Of a stretch of DNA of 64,000 bases, positions 14,177-27,100 are shown piece after piece. The stretch lies in assembly GCA_905250115.1 (NCBI GenBank), contig CAJNOI010000294.1, positions 1 through 64,000 on the forward strand, in the 5' to 3' direction. Every line of letters starts with the position of its first letter. The stretch's first letter is position 1. Position numbers and translations under genes: made by a program. Below the pieces are notes generated by a model. It saw nothing but the letters and a program-made list of their open reading frames with translations, was not told where the DNA came from and did not search any database. This stretch comes from Adineta steineri (taxonomy: Eukaryota > Rotifera > Eurotatoria > Adinetida > Adinetidae).

Positions 14177-14959
14177 ATGTTGCAACTATTGCTTTTTATT
14201 AGTAAGTATTCGGATTTATTATTCTATTGTATAAGTAATATAATAATTACATAGATTCTGTCAGAAGATCACAGGCAAATCTCAAAAAATGATTTTAAGC
14301 TATCTTCATTTCTTATAACATTTGAGATTCACTGTTGTTCTGAACACCTTCTTTGATTTTTTCAAAAGGAAAAGAATTAAATGTAATCATTTTACTTTTT
14401 AGCCTTATATAGTAGTCATACTATTCATACATTGGAATGTTACTATTGTAATGATGAGCAAGGCTATTATTGCCCTCAACCATTTCCATCAAAATCTATG
14501 TTTAGTAACAATGTAAAATATCGTGAACAAATGAAAAATATAGCCGTTAGCTCTAGTAACAATCCGTTAATGGAACCAATTATTAGTTGTTTCGTGCGTA
14601 AGATGATTCTTATGATTTCTTTTTCTAAAAGTATGCATCAAATTTTATTATAGAAAACAAACTATTATGATAGTAATTATGAATATCAAAATAGTTATCG
14701 TGGTGCAGTAAAACGTTCCATGAATGATTCAATGATATGTCAGTCAAACTATCGCTTATCACAAAATCCAAATTATCCTGGCTGGGAAAAAACATATTGT
14801 TGTTATTCTACTCGATGCAACGAAGCACGAGCTATCTACAATATTAATATAATTATGATATGGTATCTAGTTCAAACAGTACTCTATGATTCATTTATAA
14901 AATTACCTGTATCAATTACTTTTATTTTTTACATCATTGTTATAGATCAATTTCTATGA
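14177..14959 (+). CDS. Ly6/uPAR-like small cysteine-rich protein, probably GPI-anchored
   Basis: Three exons: 14177-14201 (MLQLLLFI), 14403-14593 and 14654-14959. Joining them gives signal peptide MLQLLLFITLYSSHTIHT followed directly by the domain start LECYYCNDEQGYYC. The domain closes with YCCYSTRCNEA, the Ly6 CC-x4-CN signature. About 10 cysteines are spread as expected for a three-finger fold. A hydrophobic C-terminal stretch (ITFIFYIIVIDQFL) fits a GPI-anchor signal. Ly6 proteins sit on the cell surface and modulate receptors or adhesion. The donor of exon 2 is GTGCGT, the only one that keeps frame with exon 3. The first exon is short and was found from its signal-peptide coding and GTAAGT donor. 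Confidence 0.7.
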
Positions 14960-16816
14960 ACTATACTCAATGAACTTAATATAGTCCAGAGAAAGTAGAT
15001 ATTTTAATATCCAATGATTTATAATTGTATGGATAATGTATATATATTCTCTTGCTAATTATGTAATGTAATTTATCGAGATTCTTTTTCGCCGATATAC
15101 AATAAAACATGTTTCTTTATACCCACGCATAAATTTAGTATTAAGAATTTATATATATATATTATTAATACGGTACCTAAAAAAGTTCACTTGTAAATTA
15201 GGGTATCATGGCATGTTTTAAAATCTTTGTTTTTTTTTAATTTAATTGGACTTAGACTAATAGGATATATACGATAGATCTTTATTTGTGTCCTTGGAAT
15301 ATATTTTAATGTCACGCACTAATGACAAACACAATCTTAAGAGATAAACTACAGACGTTTGATGATGTTTCTGTCAGCAAAGTATTTATCTGAGAATATA
15401 GTATTTCATTTGTGAATATTTATTAATCTTATTGAAAACTACTGCTACTACAAAATCAGTCAAATCTCTATATTTAAATAATTGTCTGATAACTTACTAA
15501 AAAATTTGTCTAGACTAATTACTCTCGGTGTTGGTGGTTTATCCAATAAAAAACTAATTTCTCTATGTTTTAATATTCTACTATTACCAAACTTATGAAT
15601 AGAAAATCGTTTATTTATTTCATCAAATACAACGATCATAATTGTGTATTGAAAGTTACCCCTATGAACTGCGTAGGCAATATATAGATCAGAAACAACA
15701 TATTTATTTGATGGATTTCTTTCTTTCTTTCTTTCTTTGGTGATCTTCCGATCGCCTATAGCATTCGAAATGTGAGCTTCTCGTTTTTATGATCATTACT
15801 CATGATATTCTACCGTCAACTAAGATCTAATTAGTTCTTTCTCCTTTTTCTCTTTCAACAATATTACGGACAAAAAGAAAAAAAGAGAAAAAACGGAAAG
15901 TGTCGTGTGCATACTAATCTATGGGATAAAAACAAATACGCATACTATAAGAAAGCAAGAAATACTCATCAATTTGTTACTTCTATGTTTTTTCTTGTTC
16001 ATGCATGTACTATCTAACGGGTTAGTAGTCAATGATAGTTAAAGATTTTTAATTTGACAACATATGATGGATGAATGAACATTGATTAGATGACTTGAAC
16101 ATTCGATCATGCGTATCCTTATCAATGAGTATAATCAAAAGTATCGAAGGCGTCAACTTTTTCACATCGAGTTTATACTCCACTCCTTTTTCATTTTTCT
16201 CTTCTAGTATTATCAATATAAAAGTTGCACTTGAGTAACTCCTTTTATGATTATTAGATCGGAAATATATAAGTATGTTCTTTATAACTTTAACATGAGT
16301 CATTTCTTAGTCTGTATTAATATTTAAATTGAAACTTAATTCTTTCTTATTTATTAACAAATTTTTTGATTGTATTTTTCTCTATTTTGTTTTATCTTCG
16401 ATAATTACCTCTATTCTCTTCTTTTTCTATATTCCGCCTACCATTGATAATGTCTTATAGACATATTTATGTCCACAGTAGCAAAAGAAAAGAGAAAAAC
16501 GAGAATGACAACTACTACTACTACTACTACGTCGAGAAAGAAAATCTTATAGTTTCTTACAAAAAACCATAGACAAAGAAAAAAAAAAGGAAAGATATTA
16601 GTTAGTGATGTATTTTATAGAATATTTTCAAAGAAGAATGTCATCATTACTTTGTTGATAAACTAAATTCTTTTTCAGAAACAATTTCAACGTGCATACT
16701 TTCATTTTGATTGAGTACAAAGTAGGTAACGACACATATACATAAAATGTCGATCAGTAATCATTCAATATTAAACAATTATTATTATTAAAAAAGAACC
16801 GGAAGAGAAAAAAGTC
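14960..16816. other. AT-rich intergenic region
   Basis: No gene supported over ~1.9 kb. Simple repeats are present: (TTTC)n at ~15717-15737 and (CTA)n at ~16511-16530. The last few hundred bases should contain the promoter of the downstream GPCR gene. Confidence 0.45.
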
Positions 16817-18466
16817 ATGAATCAATATAATGTATCGTTGACATCAACATTGTCGTCTTTATTTATTATTACAAATCAATCATTAAATCGAACATCATCA
16901 GTATCATCAATTAGTAAAAATACATATATGAGATATGCTCAAGTTGTTTATGTTGCTACATTAGTTATACTTGGTGTTTTTGGAAATACGATTTGTGCAA
17001 TTGTTTTTCTTACGAAATCATTAAGGTATGTAAACAAGGGTCTAACAATATTCTTCCATATAATATGAATCCTTTTTAGACGTATTCGTTCATCAGCATA
17101 TTTATTTACTTTGGCATTAATTGATGTTTTCTTCCTTCTTGATCTATTACCTGGTATGATTCATACAGCTTTTGTTACTGATCTATATCATAAAGTTAAT
17201 TTTATTTGTCATGTTCAAATATATATTTCATTTGTTGCTTCATTTGTACACATATGGATGGTGCTTGGATTTACAGCTGAACGTTTTTTTGCTGTAAATT
17301 TTCCATTAAAACATATGTCACAATGTACGCCTAATTTATCTCGTGGTGTTATATTTATAATAATTATTCCAGCATTGATATGTTATATACATCCAGCATT
17401 TTTTGTTTCGGAAGTTGATGATAAAGGACAATGTCGAGAAAAAGATGGTTATGAACGTTATTTAACTAATTTAAATATAATTGATACAATAATGACAATG
17501 TTTTTACCATTTATTCTTGTATCAATATTAAATGTACTTATTATTAATAAACTTTTTTGTTCAAAAACATTTCGTCAACATGTTTTTGCTAATGGATCGA
17601 GATATCAATGTCGACGTACATCAAATTGGTCATTTAAAACAAATTCAACTCCACAACCACAACAACAACAACCAACATCATCATCAGCATCAACACCAAC
17701 TCTTCAACAAATAAGTCCGTTATTATATCGTTCACAACGTTTAATACGTCCTTTTCATCCAGCAGCAACACAATCGGAATCATCTCTATATCGAACATTT
17801 ACGAATTCTGAATCGACACAAACCAATTTAAATAATACAAATATTCAATTAAATGAAACTCAACAACAACAACAACAATCAACAATAACAACATCATCAA
17901 GTATAAGAACAAAACAAACACCTGTATCACGACGTAATGAATCAGCACAACGACATGTTTTAACTGAATTACGTTTAACAAAAATGCTTTTAGCTATATC
18001 ATTAACATGTCTTTCATTAAATTTTCCATCATATTATCTTCGTTTTATGTTTTTATATAAACAATCAAAAGAAGATTCATCAACAGATACAACACATTCA
18101 AATGAAATTGATTTTGCTTTTTATCGAGATGTTATTTTTCATTATATGTCATATTTAAGTTATTCAATTAATATTGTTATTTATTTATTATTTGGTGGAA
18201 ATTTTCGTCGTGCATTAAAACGTTTATTTTCATTAACATCAAAACGTTCAGAATATTCAAATTCAACATTACGTGGATTTAATTCGCTCTATAATGAAAA
18301 ACAATATGGAAATATGAATGATTACGATTCAGTAGGATTAACAACTGTCACACCTAATAGTTCGTTACGGAGTAATTTTAAATCATTTAAATTACATGAA
18401 CAAGCTAGTTTAAATCGTACATTACGTCAACAACAAATATTCATCAGTCAACAAAATAAAACATAA
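16817..18466 (+). CDS. Class A (rhodopsin-like) GPCR, peptide-receptor type
   Basis: Two exons, 16817-17025 and 17080-18466, split in the first intracellular loop (KSLR/RIRSS), encode ~532 residues. The N-terminus carries N-glycosylation sites (NVSL, NQSL, NRTS). TM1 is VVYVATLVILGVFGNTICAI with the class A GN motif. TM2 contains LALIDVFFLLDLLP. TM3 ends in FTAERFFAV, an ER-F variant of DRY. TM7 reads YLSYSINIVIYLLFGGNFRRAL, where the usual NPxxY Pro is replaced (SINIVIY), followed by helix 8. The third cytoplasmic loop is ~140 residues of Gln/Ser/Thr-rich low complexity (PQPQQQQPTSSS; QQQQQQ). The layout resembles FMRFamide-type peptide receptors, which are numerous in bdelloids. Ligand and G-protein coupling cannot be told from sequence. 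Confidence 0.85.
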
Positions 18467-19259
18467 TATATACATATATATATATAAACTAATGAAAAAA
18501 AAACATGATTTTAGAAAATTTCCGGTGATTATATATCGTTTTCTGTTTTGCATGTACATTTATATAGAAAGTTTTTATTTCAATATGTTATAACAGAGTA
18601 AAAGACCTCGTTCTAATTTATTATATTATGGAATGATAATGATAAATCTTTCTTCTTATTTGATGTCACGAAAATATTATAGAGCTAACTGTCTACTTCA
18701 TAATCATTAGTGAGTCGATTAGGAAAGACATGCATGCACACACGTAAAAAACATTCTGTTTGTTTTGTAATTATTAAATATCTAGGTACAACTGTTCACA
18801 GGTAAAAAATGCAAAAACAAAAAGAAACAAACAGAAGAATATATCATAAAACAATTTTTTCGACGCATTTAAAAATGAGAAATTAGTAAAAAGTATTAAT
18901 AAGATTATTTATCATACTAATCTAAATAATAAATTGTTAAAACGATAAAATAAACAAATCTGTTGGTATTTCAATATTTTTATAGTTAAGAAAAAATTGC
19001 CTATTTATACAAATACATATAAGAGAAAAGAAAAAAGAAACATAAAATGAAATTTTGATTTTTCATAGCATAATAAAACATTATTTTAAGAATGAATGAA
19101 TGAATTCTGTTGTTCTAAGAACACACACAAATTCATTGAAGAAAGAAAAAAAAAGAAAATAATCTATGTCAAAATAATTGACATACATTATAAATAATCA
19201 CAAATAAGAAAAATATGGACGGCAGTAAAAAACAAAAAACGCAAATGCAGTATATTTAA
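18467..19259. other. Convergent 3' region between GPCR and cyclin A
   Basis: AT-rich 3' UTR-type sequence shared by two convergent genes. AATAAA-like hexamers occur on both strands (for example near 18948). No gene is seen. Confidence 0.5.
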
Positions 19260-22200
19260 TTATTTGATCGAATTACAATCATTATCCATATCAATATATG
19301 GTAATGTTTTTGGTAATTCAATTGAAGCAACAGAGTGATGTTTTACATGACGATATTTTCTTGTTATTGCCCATTTATCATGTACATGTGCTTTAGCAAC
19401 AAGCCAGAAAATTTTTTCCATTATTGAATAAAATGATTGAATTGTATAGCCAGTTGTTCGTTTTAATTTATTTGACTAAACAAGAAATCATAGAAATAAT
19501 AAGATAGATTAAATAGATTATTTACCCAAGGTGGTTTGCGACACATGTGAAGTGCAAGACAAAGTATAGCTGCTGCTTGTAAACTGGATAAATATTGAAG
19601 ACATTCAGGATCAAGTAGAGTTAATTCAGCAATATACTGAAAAAAAAACATTTTTTTTTCTTCTTATTTTTATCAAGTTAAAAATATGCGTCTAGTCCAA
19701 ACTAAATAAACATATTTGTTATTGTTTTTTATCAAACCTTTAAAATGTGTTTTACGTCATTTTATTTTTCTTACTACAAAAATTAGTTGAAATCGTTATG
19801 ACATCTTTTTGGATTTAAACGGAAATCCTCCTAATTATCTTATTTATAAATTTTACAAAAGAATTTATAATCTCTATTTTGACGTCATCTTCTATTAATC
19901 CTATTGCTTTTACAACTAGTACCACTTTATAATAGTTCAAGAATTCTTCTTTTTTAAGTGATACTTTTGCAATCATCATATTAATGATAAATGTTATTTT
20001 TAAGATTTTTGTTTTGATAATAAATTCCTCACAAAGTTAATATATATATATACTGAGACTAAAATCAATTTCAATGTTTGTTTTTTCTTTATCAATGAAT
20101 AAAATATAACTACTTAAAATAATTGATAGTATTTATTAAATATGAGATGATTGTAATTTTTATAAAAAAAATTAATAAAATCTAATAATATTTAAGATTT
20201 AATATGTTGACTAGAAGCAATATATCCTTAAGATTACACGTGATGTTATTATAATTTCATCAAGTCTCTTATTGTAAAATATATACAAAGACTCTAATTA
20301 AATATTAGATGACATTGTAACAGTTTTAGAATTCTTTCTATTTTATAAGGACATCTATTAATTTTATATTAATTTTCATTCAGAAAAATCCAACAATAGA
20401 GAATCTTCATATAACTAATTTAAATTAGTCATATATAGTTACTTTTTTGCACTTTCAATTTGACATATGCGTTCAGGAACTATTCATTCGCATATTGCTA
20501 ATAGTTTTAAGATTATATTAAATGAATTTTGTTCACATATTTATAATTAACGGAAAAGTAAAAAGATTAAACTTCTATCGGAAATTACAACATTCATGTA
20601 TGATATTTGCAATTATTAGTCATGCGTTTAATATCTATTCTTATTCATAAATTTCTCTTACCCTTGCTAAATCTTCGGTAACTTCATCAACTTCTGCTAA
20701 TTTAAGATAATGTAATAGAAATGTATGTGTTGTTACAGTTGATACTTCGAAATGAAGTGTTTGTAATAAAAGATCTTCGATTTTTAATACTTGTTTTTTT
20801 GTATATGCATTATCAGTAACATAAGCAAATTCGCCTGCATTCGGTGGATAAACTTCTTCACATTTTCTAAAAACAAAAAACAAAAAAAAATAAAGAATTG
20901 TATGTTTATCTTTTCAAAGAGGTGGAAAAAGAAGAATTGTTTGATGTTATGTATTCGTTTGGGAATCTTTTGTAAATATTAAGATTTATTTAAAATCGAA
21001 GCATTTCAAGTGGTAATGATGAAATTCGATAGATTCAAGAATAAAATGAATTAAACAATGTATCGATCTAACTAAAAACAATGACTAACATAGCCTGAGG
21101 GTAACGCTACCATAATAAATAATAAAATTTTAACGTAAACAAAACAAAAAATATGTCAATTATTCTTTAAAGCAAAAAAAGAAAGAGAGATTTGGTTTGC
21201 TTCTTTTTTATTGATACATTAATGTGTTTGATTCAACTGAAAAAAAACCGTTCATTTAAAATTTCCTGTGTTTATTCTACCATAGAGCCATTTTCTTTTT
21301 CTATTCACTCTATTGTGTCAATTTTTTTCTCCTTAATTGCCTAAAAACCTAGTGTCCGTATTCCGGATGTAACGACTTTTTTTCCTATTTCTAATATAAC
21401 AATAAACTTACGCAGCTAAATAAAGAGCCGTTGTACCAATCAATTGAAATTTTGATTTTGTTACGGACATACGTGAAAGAAATCGATCAAGAAAATTCAC
21501 AGCTAAATGAAGTGTTTCAGAATATAATTTATATTCATCAGCAACTTCAGATAGCCAATCAATTAATATTGCTCTCATATCCCATGTTAATTCTGTTTGT
21601 TTACGCATATAATTTAATTTTGGTCGTGATGCATGCTATTATAATAAGAAAATTCTTTTAATGATTAAAAAAAAGAACTTGTTTTTGTTACTTCTCGTTC
21701 TTTAAGATGAATTAAAATTTCAGATGCATATTCATCAACATTGATTAATATTTGTTCATTTTCATTTGCTTTACGTTTTTTTTCTTCACGAATTGCTTTT
21801 TGTTTTGAATCAAAATGATCTTCATCATTAATATCTTCATTAATTTCAATAGGTTCAATTGTATAATGAATAGATGGTGTATGTATTTTCTTTTTGTCTT
21901 CTACGGATGATGTTGAATGTAATCGAGATCCAATTATATGATTATTATTATTAGGTTTTCGTGGTGAACGATGTAAACGTTCATCATATAATGATTGTTG
22001 AGATTTATCTGTTGTTTCATTTTGATCAGGTAAATGATGAAGAATTGTATTATCGGAACTTGAATCAGATAAAATAGTTATTGTACCTAAACTAATTTGA
22101 TTTTGATAAGAAACAGGACATGATGAATGATGCTGTTTATCAAGGGATTGATTTGATTTTGATTTCGGTATAATAACTAAATGATTAGATAATTTTGTGG

Positions 22201-22779
22201 AACCATTATTTGGGTTTGCAGTAGATTTTGTTGAATCAATTGAATAACGTTTACCTTGAACAGATACACCACGTGTTACATCATCAGTTTGATTTGTTGA
22301 ACGATTGTTGTTATATGTTATATAGGATGAAAAAGTGGATGAGGAATTTGGCGCGATTTCTGTTAATGTTGATCGACGATTTGATGATGTTGAAGATGAT
22401 GTTGAACGTGATGATAATGGAATAGGATAATTCGGTTGATGAGACAGAGATGAAATTTGTTGTTGTTGTTGTTGTTGAGGTTGCGATCGATGATTTGAAA
22501 TTGTATTATAAGATGATGAAACAGGATTGATTATTTCAGAATCAGGACGTCGACGTCGATTATTATTTGATGTTTGATTATCACGGGCTGATGTTACAAC
22601 TTGTAGAGTACTTTTATAACGAGAACTTGAGCGTGAAATTGATGATTGATAAGTTGTGTCGGAAGGAAGATGAACTTTTGGCACACGAGTCTAGGAAAAA
22701 TAAATATACGAAATAGATCTCTCTCTCTCTCTATATATATATATAATAATACCTGATGATATGTTGTAGTTGACATCAT
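19260..22779 (-). CDS. CCNA: Cyclin A
   Basis: Six exons: 22779-22753, 22690-21692, 21635-21412, 20866-20662, 19636-19526 and 19475-19260. The N-terminal ~340 residues are a long Ser/Asn-rich tail containing a destruction-box candidate, [10 protein letters not shown] (about residue 113), matching RxxLxxIxxN of mitotic cyclins. The cyclin box begins [20 protein letters not shown] and continues with [20 protein letters not shown], then [20 protein letters not shown]; the second fold has [20 protein letters not shown]. The MRAIL-DWL segment forms the hydrophobic groove that binds RxL substrates. Cyclin A activates CDK2/CDK1 in S phase and G2 and is destroyed via APC/C. The N-terminal tail is longer than in vertebrate cyclin A. 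Exon 1 encodes only MMSTTTYHQ; its GT donor and the CTAG acceptor of exon 2 are clear. Cyclin B is excluded by the box sequence. Confidence 0.93.
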
Positions 22780-24193
22780 TGAAAACTAAACTGCTATTCT
22801 TATTATTAAAAAACAAACGAATAAGAATCACATTTGCTTTTATTAATTCTTTCGAATCATCTATAAAGTAAAACTGTAATATGTGTAGAAATGAAAGTAT
22901 AAAGAGATATATATGCATGTCGGCTTTATAATATAAAGAAAAAATAATGTTTATTTACATAGTTTGAAGTAAAAATTTGTCCAATGGATAAATTATTTTT
23001 CGCTACTATATAATATAAAGACATGAAATAAAGTAAAAAAAAATTCAAATTCAAATTCAAGTTTTCTTTTCTTTCTTTTTTTTTCGGTATGTTATTTCTT
23101 TCTCTCTTCAAAATTTGTTATAGAAATAAAATATGTCGATGTTTTCTTTTGTGGCGATGTGGCATATGCATTTCTAATAAAAAAAGTACATAAGACTTAA
23201 ATACTATTACGTTCTCAAAAATATTACAATGAATGCATATAATTTATGCACTAAACGAAAGATAGATGTCAACTATTTTCGGACTAGTAAATCGTCTATA
23301 TTGACATTAGTAGTCTTATCTTAGATCTAAGGTGAAAAAAGAAACTCATATACGTCAAAGCAATAAAAAGAGAAAGACGCAGTTTTCATGCGGTTTTTTT
23401 CTTTCAAGGGAAAGGACGAAACCATCTGTTTAAATACTTGACTTCCATTAAAACTATCAATTACTTATGCAAACACTGCGATCTTTTAATGAAATATATA
23501 TTTCACTTTTTTCTATGTTTCTTTTTTTTTTTCGTTTTTAACCTGCGATGATGAAAAAATTACGCACGACATACATACCAACATACAAATTTTACCTATT
23601 TTCTATCAGCCATAACTCTTACAGTTGGCTAAGATAAACCTTCATGATAATTTTCAAATCACTATAATACAAAAAATAACTTTTTGTCTCGTTCTTATCT
23701 TATATTTACTAACGAAAATTTTTTCAGTTTATGAAAAACTTTCTTTAAAGAAACTTATCTCTCTAGATGACGCTACTATCATTGATACGAATATAGCGAC
23801 AATTTAAAATATATTAATTTCCTATTGATATTTAAGAAAATCTCTTTATTTTTCTCATTTAAAATCTTATTTAGATAATAAAATTTTCTTACAAAGGATT
23901 GACCGATGTAAGAAAAGTTTGAAATGGTTGTTAATAACCAATAAAAATGATTAGTTAGTTAAAGAGAGGAAGAAAGAATGAATGACTGAGACGATGCCTT
24001 GGCAGTTCTTCATCATCATTTGATATACCAAGCATATTCTTGCGTATCAAAAGCTTTTTTCTTTTGTTTTTCTATGTTTATTTATGCTATGTGCTTCTTA
24101 AAATAACAATCAATTCAACGAGATATCTTCTGTTTATTATTAAACTCGAATTTTAGATGAATCAACATTATTTTAGTGGTGATTGATATCCAT
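22780..24193. promoter_or_regulatory. Shared upstream region of cyclin A and RhoGEF
   Basis: A 1.4-kb region between divergent start codons, AT-rich with no supported gene, so it must contain both promoters. I could not pick out a TATA box or other specific site with confidence. A run of CT dinucleotides at ~22717-22731 lies inside the first cyclin A intron. Confidence 0.4.
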
Positions 24194-27100
24194 ATGGAGT
24201 CAGAACGGTAGGAAAATAATTAATTTTCATCATAAAAATTAAGAAAAATTATTATTTATTTAGTTTATCATACATAACTGAGCCTGATTTACCTACTGGT
24301 TTGTCTATTTCATTTGATTTTTTGTCTTTTCAATGAGATTTTCTTCTGTATAGGTCTCGAACAAAAAAATGTTATTATTCAACGAGATCGATTTGGATAT
24401 GGTTTAACAGTATCTGGTGATAATCCTGTCTATGTATTAAGTGTACGTGAAGGTGGTGCTGCACATAAAGCTGGAATTAATGTAAATGATCAAATTATAA
24501 AGGTACGTTATTTCATTCTATGACTAATCTTCGCAAGATTGATTTATTATTATTATTATTATTTCATTACAAAAAACAAAAAAAAAGAAATGTTAAATTC
24601 GATAAAAAATGTCTTTAGTTATATGATAAAAATCTTGAATATTTTGATAGTAATGCTCATGAGATGATAATGTTGCTGCTAAGGATTCTAATGTTGTTTT
24701 ATATTTTATTGTTATATGTTCAGGAATATAACGGATTTCTGATATAAATTTTTCATGACGTTGTTTTGGAAATATATAAAGTGTTGTTGAATAGAAATCT
24801 AATTTAAATCGATGATCAAAATCAATATTATCATTTGTATATAAATGACCAGTCTGATCTGAACGTATATAAACACCTTGATCTAATTTAATATATTCAC
24901 GTGAACGTAAATTTGTATGATCATCAATATAGGAATGAAATATACGTTCACATGAAACTGGTTGAGGAATTATTTCAATTGTTTCTTGAACATGTGTTTT
25001 CATATCTTGAAAAGGATATAATTCATTTAATATATTAACTTGACGTAAATCTTTAATTTTTGTTGATTTCGATAAAGAAGGATTTATTGGAATACCTGAT
25101 TGAAATATATGTTGTGTTGGTGGACAAGGAGCATGTGTTGATTTCGAACTAAACCGACGATGTTCAGTTGTCACCATTTTCTTATGAAATGATCATAATC
25201 ATTGTCATTTTGTACAACAAATATTTGTTGTTATATTAAATGCTTACTTCGAAAAAAAAAGAATGAATAAATATTTTACATTATTCGAAGATAGATTAAA
25301 TATTCTTTTTTTCATCATTGAAAAATAGACAATTGGAAAGAAACTTACAATAAATTATGAATATTTTTTTGTCGTATCGTCTTTTCTTTTTTCGTTTTCT
25401 TAGTCTTTCACAAATATATGAGGTATTGTTAAGTGGCTGATGTTTCGCTTTATATTCTCTCTCTAAATTCTTTTTACAATGAATTCTCTCATTTCTTTTT
25501 TTCGTATTTGGCCTACTATTCTTTTTCTTAGCACCTTTAAATATATTGCTTCTTTTTTTTTTACCTATGCACTCTCTCTTTCGCTTGCTCTTCTTTACTT
25601 TCAATAAACCATTATCGCACCTACTAGTGCCAATACTATCATTTTATGGTTCGCTTGCATTGACTTGTTATATCTATCATTGCATCATTCGTTAGCTAAC
25701 CATCGACTATCATTATAAATATTACCATAACAAAAAAAAAATTGAATTTCAATTAAACTAACTGTATCATCGTCATAATCATTATAAAAACTATGCTGCC
25801 ATTCTTATCTTTTCTTCTTCTTCTCTCACGTATACATTTTATTTTCTTTGTAAGATTTTGTGGTATACTAAATGATAGAGAGAGAGCGAGAGAGACATAG
25901 AGAATAGGTAGATAATTGTCATGTAGTATACTATATATCGAAGATTGTAAAATATGACCGAGTCTATTCAAATTGTTTGTTCGTTCTCTCTATTGAATTG
26001 TAAAAAAAAGATATATAGTGTATCGAAAAGTATTTTACACATAAAAAAGTTAATCACTTCAATGATCTATATATATGTGTGAAATAAATAACAATATTAT
26101 CTATCGAAATGTTTTTCTTGGTTAAATAAAAAATTTAATATTTTATATAATAAATCATTTTGATTGAACACAACTTGATATAATCGATATACCTATTACA
26201 TATGGAATAAATTGAACACCTGTTATCTATTTTTGATGATTACATCATTCGATTTGATTGATTATTTATTTTTTGAACAGTCCTATATTTCGAGAAATGT
26301 AGAGATGGATAGAAAATTGAATCAACATGTCTTGACATTGAAATATTAAGATAGAATAAAAGACACTTGCATACAATTGTATTAAAACCAGTTTTGTGAC
26401 TTTCAAGTGATGTAGTTATTGATAATAAAAAGAAAGACAAGTATATAGGAAGCCTCATTGAACCTGACGAAGCAATATATATATATATCCTCTTATGTAA
26501 AAAAGAGCTACTTTTCATATTTGAATAGGAAATAAAATTGTAATGATTATTAAAAATCTCTGACACATTCTATTGTATTCTGTTAAATATAAATACCTTA
26601 TCATAGATGATACTTGACTATTGAAGGAATGATTATCTAGTAAGCAAACATGAGTATATTTTGAAGGTCATATATCAAAGTAATTTTTAATGAAGAAATG
26701 AATATAAAGATTATTTTCAACACCTGAATAATAATATATCGATAAAGTCTATTTAGCTATTTGAACTTTTAATTATCGTTTAATGTTGTTTATCGATCAA
26801 ATATATTGATAACTATTATTTTTATCTCAAGTTGAAATATGCAATTATCATCGTTTGATTGTATTACTCTTCAAAATTTCAAATAAATGAATATAAGCAT
26901 ATCTAAGCAAAAGATGAATTGTTTAAAAGAATTTTTTTCATAATAAAAAGAAAACCTTGAATTTATAATTTTATTTCTAATATCTATCATTACGTAATAA
27001 TATGTTCAATTTTTTATATTTTATTCTTTAGGTCAATGGCACGCGTGTAACACATTGTACTCATATTGATGTAGTCAATTTAATCAAATGTAAGTTTGTC

